This document shows, in pieces, positions 10,600-23,560 of a stretch of 64,000 bases of DNA. Source of the stretch: Isoetes taiwanensis (taxonomy: Eukaryota > Streptophyta > Lycopodiopsida > Isoetales > Isoetaceae); NCBI GenBank assembly GCA_021234155.1, contig JAJEKV010000065.1:2708771-2772770 (forward strand), given 5' to 3'. The notes below the pieces were generated by a model, which was not told the DNA's origin, did not search any database, and was given only the letters and a program-made list of their open reading frames with translations. Both the position numbers and the translations under genes were made by a program. Position 1 is the stretch's first letter. Every line of letters begins with the position of its first letter.

Positions 10600-12106
10600 G
10601 AGGGATCTCCCCCGAAGGGACACTACGCAATTCCCCCAAAATCCTTGGTTTGATGCTGATTGCAAGGCTCTAAAGACCCAGCTGCACCTTGTCTCAAATC
10701 CATAGTTGCGGCAACAAGCCATTTAAGACTATAGAGCATTCTTGAGATCCAAAAAGCATAGGCACATCGCATAACGTCAGCAACGCATGTTTGACTTGCT
10801 GATGACAAGGCCGAAAGCCTTCTGGCACAGGGATGTTGTATAAGAGGCATCAACGACCCAACAATATTACCATAGACTAGTGGATGCATCGCCTGGAGGA
10901 GCTTATGAACCCCCAGGAGTGACTGCTGGGGTACCGAATCACACAGGAGAAATGGTATAGCCCACTGAGGAGGACATCCAACAGGGCCTTAGATACCTGG
11001 CTAATTGCAAGGACTTCAAGCCGAGTTATTGAAATAGGGCGGGCCAGCATTGCTAGGGCCTCTGAAAGGGATAATTAACTAGGCCATAAGGGTGGGCCTC
11101 CTGTAGGAGCGGATGGTTAGAAAGGTCACCCCCATCCATAGGACAGGTAGTAAGGATGATTCGACGAAATACCGCATGATCATGTTGAGCCCATTACTTG
11201 CAAAACTTTTAGCATGCGTGGTGGAGAAGAGGCTAACTCAGTGGGCTGAGGAAGCTGGAGTGCGTACAGTTGGCCAGGCGGGGTTTCGTCTTGCACACTC
11301 CACAATCGACAATATATTCACTGTCAAAATCCTTGTGCGACGTGACCTGTATTGATGTTTTGTAGATTTCAAGACTGCATATGATACGGTCCTGCGAGAC
11401 CCGTTGTGGCAGCATTTGCAGCAGTTGCATGTCAAGGACTTACAAAATGTCATCTACAGACTCTATGATGGGATATATGCTTCATTGCCTGCCTTAGATC
11501 AGCGAGTTGCTAGCATTATAGGGTTTAAATAGGGATGTTCGTTTTCTCCAATGCTTTTTGGTCTCTATATTGACAAATTGGAGACCTGGATGCAAGAACA
11601 TGGGGGCGGTGGCTCGGAGCTACCAGATGCATACAGTATAAAGTGCTTGCCTAAATGAGCGCTTTGCTACCACTCTGTGGAATGCAGCCACTGTTGCAAA
11701 GCCTAAAACAGAGCACTACCGTATGCAGGTTAATCCAACACTGGAACATGGCCCATAACAGTACTTGAAAGCACACATATCTATGAAGAAATGGAGAACT
11801 ATTGCCTCTGTGAGGATGGGGTCCCATCCTCTCAGAATTGAAACAGGTTATTGGAGTATGGATGGAGGGCAGAGAATCCCCCGGCATAAGAGAATATGCC
11901 AGTGTTGCCGCATGAAAACAGTAGAGGATGAGCACCATGCTCTGCAGGAAGTTTGGCATATACGCACATCCGAGCAGCACATGCTGATCTTAGATGCTCT
12001 GAGTGTATCACTTGTTGACATCGTCGATGATTGCCCATCTCGGGTCCTACATTTTGTAGGTCTTCAAAGTCAGAGTATCTATTACGTGACTACAAGGAAA
12101 TTATAA
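10600..12106 (+). mobile_element. LINE fragment, family A (ORF2 with RT), plus strand
   Basis: The plus strand carries decayed LINE ORF2. A linker after the endonuclease region reads NPWFDADCKALKTQLHL (about 10640-10690). The RT reads RMIMLSPLLAKLLACVVEKRL, QAGFRLAHSTIDNIF (11140-11330), then CFVDFKTAYDTV, and GCSFSPMLFGLYIDKLETW (11530-11590). The segment with the catalytic YxDD is deleted. The C-terminal zinc motif CQCCRMKTVEDEHHALQE lies at about 11899-11952. Several stops interrupt it. The same C-terminal phrase occurs in the minus-strand LINE at 19.6-21.4 kb, so both belong to one family. Confidence 0.8.
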
Positions 12107-12743
12107 AGGAGAACTACCAAAATGCCCGTACAAGTTTTCGAAATTACCAGAATGTCCTTAAAAAATAGGGTGCTTTGCTTACAATAACTTTTTTTGTCAT
12201 CATTAAAATATTGTAGATGAGAGTAAGATCTAATTTGGAGTCAAAATCTACAAGTTATAATGTTTTTATTTGAAAAATGTCGACAACTTTCCAATTTGAT
12301 TAGCTATATGAATGATATTACCCCTCTGTTTACCGGTTGGTGATTGAAAACTTGGAAGGCATTTTGTTAGATATTAGTTTTTCTAAACTTCTAAAACGAG
12401 GGTAACATTTATTTGGAGGCCTTGATGACATACTACTACTTGATGATCCTATATTTCATGATTATTTTCACCAAATCTACGATTTCGACTAGAATTCCAA
12501 GCATTGATCAACTATTCATCTCTCTATGTGATTTCAACCAGTTGAGTTCTCAAGTGATCAAGATTGTGCCCAATTCTCTCATGGAATTATTTTTCACAGT
12601 TTGCACTTCATATTCATTCTCAAACCGACCCATGTGCACAAAAAGAACCCTAAAGCAAGCCTGTGCTCTACTTAGCTAACAAAGGGGACCACAAACCAAC
12701 ATTGTTACATTGTGTTAATGCAGCCAATCAGAATAATGCCCGT
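12107..12743. other. spacer between LINE and ABCA gene 3' end
   Basis: AT-rich and without a recognised gene. An 88-codon frame at 12413-12679 has no identifiable domain. On the minus strand this is the region downstream of the ABCA stop and should contain its 3' UTR; I could not fix a polyadenylation site. Confidence 0.45.
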
Positions 12744-15700
12744 TCAAGTTTTTACAGGCAGTGTGGGTCTGCCGGAACCAGAAACAACAATTCCAACAGC
12801 TTCTGGTGCAATATGTGGGGGCCTTGGTATAAGTTCAGTGTTTTTGAAGAATCGCAGGACTCCTGATTCATCTTGTTGCCAAGTAACTTCTACCATAAAT
12901 CCACAGGGGTGTTCGTCGGTTTCTGTATCGGGTACAGCAACGTATTGGGCCCCAACAGGTACCTGCAAACATTTTGCATTAATGTCTATTGGTACCTTAT
13001 TTGCTCGTTCCAAATGAAAGCATTTGTTTTTTACCTTTAAGATCGTGTCATTCTCTAGTGTCAGCTCCTCTGTCTGATTGTTTGCCAAGGAGGCTTGAAG
13101 CTCTGCCGTCCTTGATATTTTGAGGAAAACATCTTCCAGAGTAGTCAGACCCAATTGAATATCTGATATCCCAAGCTCTTGTTTGGCCGTTTCCAGATTC
13201 TCGAAAAATTCCTGTTATTGATAAAATTTGGAAGCAAATATTCTTCAAAGGAGTTCCCACTAAAAAAAACATAAACGTTGATATACGCACCCCTAGCAGG
13301 CCTTCTTTGCATCTTGGAATGATGAATGTCAGATATGTAGTACCTTCCTCCTTGGGCTCAACATTCAGAACCTGCATAACAGTCCTTAAAAGAAAGCAAT
13401 TTATACAAGCTGCTGATGGTTGTGACTTAATCTCACACCTGTTTGAACAGATCTTTAATTTTCTTTTGCTGCCGAGAAGTAGCAGACCTTTTGTTGTCGA
13501 CACCGATACTTGCAATGTAGCCCGTACCAAATTTTGACTTCAAGTGGATTGATGTACCAAGGCATTGCAACCTTCCTCTGGTCATTATAGCAATTCTATC
13601 ACCTAATACGTCTGCTTCCTCCATTGAATGTGTAGTTAGAATTACTGCTCGCCCTTGTTTGGCATCCTCTATGATGTCCCAAACATGCCTTCGCGTAACA
13701 GGATCCAGACCTGTTGTCTGCAGGCACAAGAACATGAATCTGTTATGCTAATATGTTAAGTTTTACTAAAATCTTTATCATAATCCTAAAATCACGGCTT
13801 GTCTCTCAATCTCTTCCACCCTATCAATTGAGGAGTTTGAAATGATGCCTATATTTTTGCTTAAGGAAACAGATGGGTGTGGACTCTTTGAAAAATGGGC
13901 GAGAACTACTTACTGGTTCGTCAAGGTAAACAACTTTGGGGTCTCCTATTAAAGCCACAGCTAGGCTCAGTCTTCGCTTCATTCCACCACTATAGCTTCC
14001 TGCTCTTGTATTGGAAGCATGAACCAGCATCGTCTTTGACAGGAGGGCTTCAATGCACTATGTTGAAAATTTAACAGCTTATCAACTTAGCATTTTTAGC
14101 CTCCATCTCATGCAATGACAACCCTTTATGGTATCAAATAATTGCAAATGTTCACGCCCAGTCAATGCATCCCAGAGGATGTCAAACTGCAAATCCATGA
14201 AATGTTATCAAATATGTTGTGAGGAGGGAATATATAATAGTACGGGTTAAAGGACTGCAACATTTTACCTGAGGGCATACACCCATTATGTTTCGGATAA
14301 TAGACAAGCCTCTTGTACTTCTGACTGAATTTTGATACACCAATGCTGATAGATTACAGTTGAGGAACAGTTATTACAATTGGTGACCCAGAAGAAAGGC
14401 TTATATCAATATGTACATCATTCTCTCACTAGGTCAAGGACCTTACCATCACCGGATGTTATGGGTAAGATTCCTGTAAGACAATTGATTAGTGTTGTTT
14501 TTCCTGCTCCATTTGGTCCAAGAAGGCAAAACAGCTTATTCTGTTCAATGTTTAGTGATACTCCCTGCCATCACCAAGTTATGAATGAAAATTCTACCAT
14601 CATTTCAGTTGTCAAGAAGCAATTGGACCTAGCTGCTGATTAAATAATCAACAATCTTCTGAAGGTTAGATGATAAGCAATCTTCTGTCTAATATGCTGG
14701 TTTCTGTTTTGCATTTAGTAAGAAAATGTCACAAAACTCTGTTACGGATCAATAATGTAATGTACGTCGACTGCATGATAAGTATTTCGATGCCGAGCAC
14801 GCACTCCTATGCCCTTTTTTATATTTGAGAAGGATTTAACAAGATCTCGCACTTGTATGGCACTGTCATGATCAACAAGAGCACGTTGTTGCTTTGCTAG
14901 TTTTGCTTCAGCTGCCACATCCTCATCCATATCTTCAGAAAATCTAGAGATTTTACCTGATTCATAAATGGGTGATTACAATCATATAAAATTTTTCTCT
15001 GTTGATAAGAAACAAAGAGGAATTATGAAACCTTCAATCTGTGGATCTGGATTCCCTATCCAGTATGAAGCATATAGCAATTCAATCCAGTACTTGCAAA
15101 TGCGATCTATGTCTGGGAGTTTCTTGTCCAAATATATTGCTAGTATAAACCACAGAAAAAATGTTGACAAAAGCCACTTGTATATTGCAACCTGTAAGAT
15201 GGGCAAAGTATATTTTTAGAGCATGGAAGAAGAAAGTGATAACAAAAGCCAGGTTGTGACTAAGAGAGGAGCATGGAGAGAACCATAGTCAGGACACAAT
15301 CAGGGTTGTTTGTAGGGCATTCCAAACGACCTGCCCAATGTATCCCTTTATCCTTAGCAGTAGCCGTTGCATCTCCTAGATATTTCAGACCTATAGCAAG
15401 TAAATTTGGAGGAAAGAAAGACCAAATGCATTGAGCTAACTTGGAAAACGATTTCTCATATGGGAAGCCAAATCCTGTCACCAACTAAAGTAAATCAAAA
15501 GTTACATTTTAGTGAAGGCACACAACATGGCAATGATGGTTGGTTGTCAATGTTTTCTTACCTGCGTCAAGAACCCTATTAAAAAGATAGAAAAGCCAAC
15601 AGTGGTCGCTGAAGATGCTTTTTCCAAGAAAGCTGAGCATAAGAAAGCAAAGCTCACCTGCACGAACATTTTCACTTCCTTTTCATGTAGATGTGTATTT

Positions 15701-17446
15701 GAACTATCCTTTCAGTTAGGTAAAATGGCCAGCTTGAATTAGCTATGAAGATAGGAAATGTATGTACCATGTTAAACTGGAAAAGGAAAAACATGAAGAA
15801 CAGCACCCCAACATTATTATTGAGGAAAAAGGAAAACTGGAACATCATTCCAAAGAGGATTAGCAGCATTGAAGCTCCCGATGCTAGAAGAGTCTCCCAT
15901 AGAAGCCATGTTGACCAGTAAACAGAATCCAATAGACCCATGACTGACATCGCCTTGTATAAATTGGAAGCAAGTTAGAAGTTTAAATAAATAAAATAGA
16001 ACTAATAACTTGCTACATCATGAACGCATATTTAGTAGCGAGTTCAATCCACCAAACAATGTTAAAAAAACTATCCTTGTGTGACGGAATCTATACCTGC
16101 CTAAGCTTTAGCTCTTTTTCAGTGGTAAGGCTCTTTAATTGAATAACAAATCCGAGCATGGTTGCAGCTAGAAAACATGTAGCTCCTCCTGATGCAAAGG
16201 TTGAATACATTCTAATTGGCGGATGAGCAAATTCTATGAATGATACATTCCATTCCAAGTCTGATTCTGCAAAATTAGGAAAGTGAATAATGCATCGTGT
16301 CTTCCAATTGCATTTTCTTGGAGAAATTTATGACATTAATGATGCTCTGGAAATGTTCATGGTTGTCAGCTGCAACCAAGGCCGAGGCAGACATTGGGCT
16401 GAATCAAGTTTTCGAACTTGAGAACCATTAATCTAGATATGCTATTTGTTGATTAAGATAAATATGATAGGGCTACCATGTAATGATCAAAGACAATCAC
16501 ATGTTTCTGGCTGATACGATGCAACAATAAAACCAACTGATTATCAACCCTTTTGTCACATCTAGTGATAGAAGGGACAAATGCTTAATACAAACATGAT
16601 TAGTACGTTTTTGTTCGATTAATAAAAGAAGATTCTTGGCTTTGGTGCATCTTATACCTTGACTTCCCAAAAGGAATCTTGTTATTTCTCTTTCTGCAGC
16701 AGCTTGCAGGGGTAATTGGAACTTAAAGGTTGATTCTTCATAGATGCCACGCTTTTCCATTCTTGTAGAATTTATTTGAATTCCATATGCTATCACTGAA
16801 GAATTCCATTCCTGAAAGTGCAAAGCACCGGGGCAAGACATGGGATGATTAAGTAACCATGCATCTACATCATCTGTAGTCTCAAATCCAATAACCTGCA
16901 TAAAAGTTATCATATGTTGGGTGAAAATTATCAGTTGGCCAGCTAAATAAGGGTAATAACGAGATTGCTTTTCCTTGAATTAGCTTGTTGCATCTCTTCT
17001 AGTGAAGACAGGAGCAGGTAGAAATTAACACAGAAAATTTTCCATTTCAATGGTGACCAATATTATACCTTTTCTAAAGGAATAGGTCTCCCAGCATTGT
17101 TCCTCATAATATTGCCAACAATAGTGCTTACTTTGCTGCTGGATTTGCCACTCCATACAAAATCATAACAAGGTAACTTTATGTAGTAAGCAGATTCACA
17201 AGGTGGTATGGAGGTAACAATATGAGGACTTGGATGTGCCAAATTTGAAAAGAAAGTAGTTTCTCTCCGTATTGCCTGGATGGATTGATCTACAACAAAG
17301 AGAATGAAGATGAAGATGAAAGAAGAAGATAGTTGCATTAAAGTGGCCGCCTTGTTTCTCCAAGACAACAATACATTCTTGTAAAACAGAGCTTTGAATT
17401 GCCTTGCAAAAAGCAGGAACGCTTTTCCCTCAAGCTGGATATTCAT
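12744..17446 (-). CDS. ABC transporter A family half-size protein, ABCA2-like (16 exons)
   Basis: Likely a membrane lipid or hydrophobic-compound transporter with one transmembrane half and one ATP-binding domain, as in plant ABCA2-12. Exons on the minus strand: 17446-17069, 16895-16658, 16266-16097, 15953-15768, 15657-15562, 15484-15284, 15191-15032, 14956-14766, 14564-14447, 14345-14269, 14186-14123, 14047-13914, 13717-13439, 13371-13291, 13211-13035, 12962-12744. All have GT-AG borders and consistent phase, giving about 922 residues; relatives have roughly 900-980. Visible: ALFYKNVLLSWRNKAATLMQL near the N-terminus (one membrane span), a large outside loop with SCPGALHF, a membrane block in exons 3-7, Walker A GPNGAGKTT (556-564), Q-loop VCPQ (605), signature YSGGMKRRL (645-653), Walker B VVYLDEP, H-loop LTTHSMEEAD (His 701). 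The start at 17446 was chosen because MNIQLEGKAFLLFARQFKALF matches relatives. The exon 11/12 junction is doubtful (see findings). Confidence 0.9.
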
Positions 17447-18650
17447 ATTATCTATGGCGAGTTCAATGCAAAAAGCGGTTTTATTCGCTATGATATTCTT
17501 TCCTGGGCTTGTGAAAGAAGCAAATAGCAGCACTTAGCTAATTAAATAAGCATTATGATGAATGTATGAAGTTTTTTGGAGGCTGTTCTGACAAGTGTGG
17601 CAATAAGATATGAAAATGGTTATTCACATGATATGATAGGTAACTCAAAGAAAGGACGACTTTGTCCTGAATTGGTTCCAAACATTGTGCCAATCTTCAC
17701 GTTTGGACCATATTGCTTGGCTGGAGTCAGAAGTAAAGACAAAACACATTAGATCAGTTTAGAGCATCTTAGAATCCAGTTACATTTAGAACATGGTCCC
17801 GAATGGCCAGGCTAAAGAAGCAGACACAAGGTCGTGATCATTGTGATCAAGAAGCATTGGAATGCTGGTGGATTTGTTGTCTCATTCAATAACTTAAAAA
17901 ACGTGAAGGTTTGATGCTGTAAAGAAGAGAACACTTTAGACAGGTCACGATCAAGTGATCAAGAAGCAAAGAATTCTGGTGGGTTTGTTGTCTCGTTCAA
18001 TAACATTAAAAACCTGAAGGTTTGATTTGATGCCGTGTTTAAAATGTGTCTTGGGAGTTATCCTATTCTGTTTCTATGCCCTAAACAATAGTCCTCATTC
18101 TTCCCATTTGTAAAAAACATTTCACGTCACCGACTTTGGTACTTTGTTGCTCTACATGATATTGTTGATTGTTATTTGCAATGTACTATGCTAAGCTTGT
18201 CAAATTGAGCTAGGAACTTTTGCTACATGGTGCTATAATTGAGAACATATAACTTCACTTGTTAACATGATAAGCCAATATACTCTACATGATAAAAACT
18301 TTGATACGAATAGTCGCAACACTTTGGTTCAGGATCACCTCCTCGTCCTACACATATTTGCCATCTATAATATTTGTTTGGAATGATCTCCAATTTGGGA
18401 ATCTGAGTCTAATCCATTTATTTGGTTGTCACATTCAAGATTTGGAGACGTAGCTCTTGATTATTATTCCTTTTTAAAGTTAGTTTTTTGGATTTTTTGG
18501 TCGAATAAGTTGTTTTACATTCTCCCTTTTTTTTTTTTTAAATAAATAAGTCAAACTATGCAATTCAAGGTTAAGGTATGCTTATAACATATGATTTGGA
18601 AGGTTCTTTGGTGGTATTCGTATCAGAATACGTAAAGAAGGGAGAGTTTG
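17447..18650. other. region upstream of the ABCA gene
   Basis: No coding sequence is recognised. The promoter and 5' UTR of the ABCA gene should lie in the first few hundred bases (minus strand). I could not pick a TATA box with confidence. A poly-T run lies at about 18526-18539. Confidence 0.4.
17828..18030. repeat. imperfect tandem duplication, about 114 bp period
   Basis: A unit containing GTGATCAAGAAGC, then CTGGTGGRTTTGTTGTCTCR and TTCAATAAC, ending GTGAAGGTTTGAT, occurs at about 17832-17915 and again at about 17944-18027 with roughly 85-90% identity by eye. It lies upstream of the ABCA gene. Confidence 0.7.
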
Positions 18651-19480
18651 ACCAGTCTTGTGTGCTACATTTTCGAGCTATTTTTTGTTCCCTTGTTTAG
18701 GTAAGCATGCCGGATTTGGAAGGTTTGCATGTGGCGCGGTGCATATGGGGAGCAGCGGTTGCCCTGCTATGAAGCTGAGGATAAGCCCTGCTTCCTTTCG
18801 GATCAAGCCAAATTCTGGTGGCTTGTGTTTTGTTGGTCTGTGCTTGCTTCTGGCAAAAAAGGCCGCCTTGGGGCATGTTGATACTGATGAAACCCCATGA
18901 ATGTCTGTTTCCAGGTTGTTGCCGAGGTTGTGGGAACGAAGAGGGGTCGTCTCAAAACACCTGCTGTTGTTGATTTGTGTGCCATTAATTTGTTGTGTTA
19001 TTTTGTTGTTTAGACTGCAGATTCGGTAACCTTTAAGGAAAGGAAAATCTGTGTTGGCTTTCTGTGTGGGAGGAAGGTCTATTATGTTCTTTGATTCCAT
19101 GGCATATGATAAACTGTGTGTGAATGTTTGTGATTGGTTGTGAACGTAATGCATGGAACTAGCCCCCAACCCTTTAAGGGCAGGCCTTATAGTATGCGCA
19201 AAGCGCAAAAGGGTTCAATTCCCCTCGCTTGAGTATATGTGTTGCCTCCTCTTCCTATGTGTGCTACAGGACAGGCTCGGTCTCTTCTTATCGTATGCGC
19301 TGCATGCACTGCATGCCAATTCTGGTTGAGGCAGCAAGGCAGGAGGTATATTATACTAGTGCAGGTCAAAAAATGTATTTGCTTGGGTTGATCCTAACAA
19401 ATAGAGCCACATAAGCATTTGACCCCGTCAAACACTTCGATGAGGGGCCAGGATCCCATGCATTGGCATATCTTGTCTAG
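18651..19480. other. unassigned region with a pol III box B-like motif
   Basis: Two overlapping frames (18658-18900 plus; 19208-18678 minus, 176 codons) have no recognisable domain. GGGTTCAATTCCC at about 19211-19223 fits a pol III box B, and the preceding sequence includes GGCAGGCCTTATAGTATGCGC, but no convincing box A is seen. It may be a SINE relic. This is low-confidence inference. Confidence 0.3.
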
Positions 19481-19624
19481 TGAGTGCCAAAAAAAGTCAT
19501 TAAAAGTAATATTTTGATAAATTCTATAACATCCAACCAATCAATAGCTTGATAGAGAAGTTGACAAATTTGGGGCCAAAGATAACAAGAATATTGATAA
19601 AGCCATGCTACGATAAAGATAACA

Positions 19625-21440
19625 AGAATATTAGAATGAATAGAATAGAATATATTCTTATTGTCCACTGAGACCAATTGGCTTATGGGACCCAAACAAA
19701 GACAGCAACAAGCGTATTATTGCCAGGATTAAAAAATCCCCTGTCCTGAAGGGTTTTTGAGGGAAAAACCATAGCAGTAATAAGTATGCTGGTAGACTGT
19801 AATCGTATGAGACAATTCAATACTGCCCGGAGGACACAACTGAATCTGTGTATCCATAACCTTCTGAAGGTATGGTCCCAACAAGCCTACGGAGGTCATG
19901 TTCAATAGCATATGCAGCAGCTGGTCAGGCATAATTAACTGTATATACTGTGCCCCATATGATTGAATGTTGGGCAGGTCTGAAGGGCATGGCGTTCATC
20001 CTCAATGGTGCCCTATCGGCAACACTGATCGATCTTGTTCTCACGTGCCTCCAGAGTTCATCGTTGGTCTCAATGCAAAGGCGATACACAATTATGCAGA
20101 TGGAAGCTAACAGTCTGCGCTTCTTCATAGGCAAGTGGGCGTACAAATAGTGTTGTGGGTCTCGTCTGAGCCTGGGATTGACTTGTTGCCGACAGCTTGC
20201 CATCTTGACATGTGTCAGAGCATCTGCATCCCACAGCTTGCTAAGGAAGCAAGCATCAAAGTACTGCCTCAACGTTTCGTGGTCCTTCTCTATCCGTATC
20301 TACATGCATCTGTGTGTCTGTACATTCCATCGTGAGAATCACTGAGCTTGTGTTGTTCTTCCAACAAGCTTTGAGGCACTATGGACCTATTGCTACGACC
20401 AAAGCAAGATTGGGCAAGCGGGCATCTCCCATACCAACTACCTTCTGGTAGTGATATGGAACTGTGGATTTCACCACAAGTGCTTGTGCTAAGAAGGCCT
20501 TTTGTCACCTGCTCCAAGCCATTAGAAGTGGCGAGGGATATCACCGCACTCCATACCTCTGCTCCATACAAGAGAACCGGCTCGACCAAGGCCCTGAACA
20601 AGTGTGACTGGTGAACCCAGGCATACATAGCTCTGCCTTGCGGCTATTGTTTTACATGGCATATAGTGCTTTCCACCCTGTTGTGACGTACAATCTGATG
20701 GAAGCATCACAATGTGTGATAGCCAGAAACTCAGTCCCCAAATGCTTATAGGTCAAAGCCACCTCCACATTTTGTCCCTAGCTAAAGGGAGAATGAAACA
20801 AGCAATACCCTAGTTTTGGCCAAGTTAACTCGCATGCCAGTGAACCGGCAGAGTTTGTCTAGAGCATCAAGGTGACGCTCCATGTCTTCTGGGGTGTGGG
20901 CCAAGAGGTCGATGTCATCAGTGTATATGAGTTCCCAAATTATGTGGTGCATGAGTTGAGCGCCTCCTCCTCTGTCCTCAGCGAGCCAATCTTCCAATTG
21001 ATCAATAAATAAATAAATAAATAAATATTTATTCAAGCCATGTTGGACCCTTAGGCCCATATGGCAAACTGTACAATCAATCAAGGTTCATACTACTTTC
21101 CAATATTTCATCATGATTAAACAATTCAATAATATCTGCACGTTCCTTCCATTCCTCCCATAGATACGAACCAAGGTTATGTGGAGAAGTGTTTAGCAAT
21201 TCAGATAAAGTAGTGTCAGAAATGCTATATCTTAATCTAATTTCAATCTAAGAAATGCAATATAAAGGCCCAAGAGCGTCGGGGAGAGTGGGCAACCCTG
21301 GCAGACTCCAATATTACTAATGGCAGGTTGTCTTGTTGGTGCGAGACAGCCTGAGCATGCCTCATATAATTGGTATATTGCATTCTGCAAGTCGACAAGG
21401 GTCCCTAGCTGCCTCAATCTGTGATAAAGCCACACTATGA
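19625..21440 (-). mobile_element. LINE, family A, 5'-truncated, minus strand
   Basis: On the minus strand, from the 5' side: LWLYHRLRQLGTL and GVCQGCPLSPTLLGLYI (RT, 21430-21260), an interruption (see nested LINE), IDQLEDWLAEDRGGGAQL and LIYTDDIDLLAHT with catalytic YTDD (about 21000-20905), GMRVNLAKTRVL, then LFRALVEPVLLYGAEVWSA (20600-20545), AHLPMKKRRLLAS, and a frameshifted C-terminal zinc motif like that of the 10.6-12.1 kb copy. The 3' end is marked by GGGTCCCATAAGCC followed by a TTCTA-type pentamer tail at about 19632-19655. Stops and frameshifts make it inactive. Confidence 0.85.
21004..21258 (-). mobile_element. LINE 3' fragment, family B, nested in the family A LINE
   Basis: The family A RT breaks off after LLGLYI and resumes with IDQLEDW on the other side of about 255 bp. 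That insert, read on the minus strand, ends in CCATATGGGCCTAAGGGTCC, then GGCTTGAATAAATATTTA and a TTTA tetramer tail (21003-21030). The same 3' terminus occurs at 37573-37640. TATTG-like sequence borders both sides, consistent with a short target duplication. Confidence 0.75.
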
Positions 21441-22081
21441 TAAAGCCACGCTATGTTGGGTAGCATTTGGCTACATTTTGGCTAATCTTCAGGTGGGCAT
21501 TATCCAAATTTCAAGCGCTACTCTTCTTGCAAATGTGAGTATTTGTAAAGTGGTTTTTATGTGGAAGGTATTCTCTATTTCCTTGAACTACACCGGGATG
21601 AAGATCATAGATAAGGTTCGAATAAACACCATGGAAGTGCATCTGCATCTAGAATGGTTAGACTTATCTTAGTTCTATTTCACAGAGCTCATAAGGTACC
21701 TCCTTAACCTAATTTGCCCTTTTGATAAGCTGCATAAGCGCCCTTTTTCTCCTTAATAAATTCAGAGAACTATGGCACGATGCAATGCCATCCATTAACT
21801 GCATGTACATTCTTTAATTTACATATGTGTGCACAACTCAGTACGTAGTTTCATGATGGAAGAATCTGGAGAAAATACCAAGACTAGTAACTTACTTGAG
21901 ACTTCGTTGCTCAGCATCCCCTTTTCATATCATGGTTTTCAACAATGCTTCAATACGTGACATGTCGTGTCGTATCATGTCATGTCGGACATCTGCTTTT
22001 GCAATTGTAGATGCTAGGTCAGATAGTATCAAATAATAGGTTTGCAGTGACATATGGTTTTTGAAAGGAGGAGGACGTAAG
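21441..22081. other. spacer
   Basis: No recognised gene. TGATAAAGCCAYRCTATG occurs twice in tandem at about 21420-21452, at the 5' border of the family A LINE. A similar TGATAAAGCCATGCTAC lies beyond its 3' end (about 19590). This could be a degenerate target duplication, but part of it reads as RT coding sequence, so the point is unsettled. GTCGTATCATGTCATGTCGG-type short repeats lie near 21960-21990. Confidence 0.35.
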
Positions 22082-23560
22082 GTGTGACGCTCCCAGAATC
22101 TATACGGTGCTCCGATCGTACAAATACGGGGAATTCCCCTCCCGTGACAACTACATCACCATGGAAAGGCCCGCTGTCTAACCTGGACCACATGGGATGG
22201 TCAAGTGTCTGGGTGAGGAACATGGAGGTGTCATTCATCCCACGTCCTCTATGGGAGTCCTATACAGCGGAAGCGTATGTACATGTTAGCACATAGCAAT
22301 CATACACAAATAATATACCACCACAAAGGGTGGTCTATCTATCATTATATAAATATCAAATATAAGTACAAGATACATAAATAATATACCATAAATAAGG
22401 GCTCTACCCCGAGCTCAGACTCCAGGGGGTCGACTGAGTGTCAAGGCCTCAAGATAACAGTAGATAGAGATATAACATGGCGTTGGCTGGCATAGAACAA
22501 TGGTTAGGGTAGTCCACTCCATCTGTCCCTCCTGTGCACACTTTGCAGATAGGTTGAAATATGCTATGACGTGATTGTAGCCTTCCGGAGACGCAATCTC
22601 ATGGAGCCACCATGACTACTCCAAAGCATCTCCCCAACCGATGAGGGGCAGGGGAGGCATCCCCTCCCGAGCATGACAGATCCCCGGTGTGCTAGAGAAC
22701 ACGCGGCCACATCGGTGACCCCCATCCGCATTCGACTTACTCCCCTAAATCTAAAGGCCAACTCACCCCGCCTGCTCGAGCCCCAAGAAGTCCATATAGG
22801 CACTCATCCCGGGACCTGTGGAGTGTCGTTGCCCATACCCCGCCTCTTCAAAGGTCCGATTATAAGCCTAGCACACTATAGGTGTCATGTAGCCACGCTA
22901 GGCAAGACCCCACCACCATTTCACCATCATACCCGTTATCTGGTGCTGAATCACAACATAGCATCCACAACCAGGTGGGCTCTTGTGCACATGCCGCATT
23001 TACTGGGTCTTAAGGGTTCTAGCTAGAGACGTATCTACTTCTAGGAAGCGTTCAGGTCTCTACCCACCCTTAACTCTAGATACACAGGAGGAACAGAAAG
23101 AGAGAACATAATGATAAGTAAAGTATCCATCATCAACTTAACAGTACATAATAGTAGAATTAACCATCCATCTAGTCATACAAGGGTTAATTGAAGCACA
23201 ATCTAACTAGGGACTAATCGGTCTCTTAGTTAGAACCGTTATCACAAAAGGCTTCCATTATTCTGGTCTTGTTGCAGTGGCTGGTAGCTCCTCCTTCCTC
23301 CAACTCTTCCCAAATCGATTTGGGGCAGAATTGGAGGTAGGGACCCAATTTAGGCCCTATTCTTAGCAAGTTCCCCCGGCCAATCAATTTGGGCCAGGTG
23401 GCACTCCCTAATTAGCTGACTTTTGCTGATTAATACATTAATTAGCCTAATTAGGTTATTTAACTTACTAACAATTGAGCATAGCTAATAAAAGCCCTTT
23501 TAGGTCAATCCAAGTTATTCCCTAATGACCCATAAGGGTCTACTTATACTCTGGTGATAT
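22082..23560. repeat. LTR-like repeat, copy 1
   Basis: It begins TGTGACGCTCCC and shares a long series of phrases in the same order with 36100-37570: CCTATRGGAGTCCTATA, GGGCTCTACCC...CTCAGACTC, TGTCCCTCCTGTGCACACTTTGCAG, CATCTCCCCAACCGATGAGG, GTTATCTGGTGCT, GGTGGGCTCTTGTGCACATG. The TG start suggests a solo LTR or a short non-coding LTR element. The CA end could not be fixed. No gag or pol lies nearby. Confidence 0.6.

Noticed and set aside
16497-16913. Reading the 138-codon frame as a single exon of the ABCA gene
   Set aside because: A GTATAAG donor at 16657 and the exon at 16266 continue the ABCA protein in phase; the rest of the frame is intron.
18678-19208. 176-codon minus-strand open frame
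   Set aside because: No domain or splice context; an overlapping plus-strand frame is also open. Treated as unassigned sequence.
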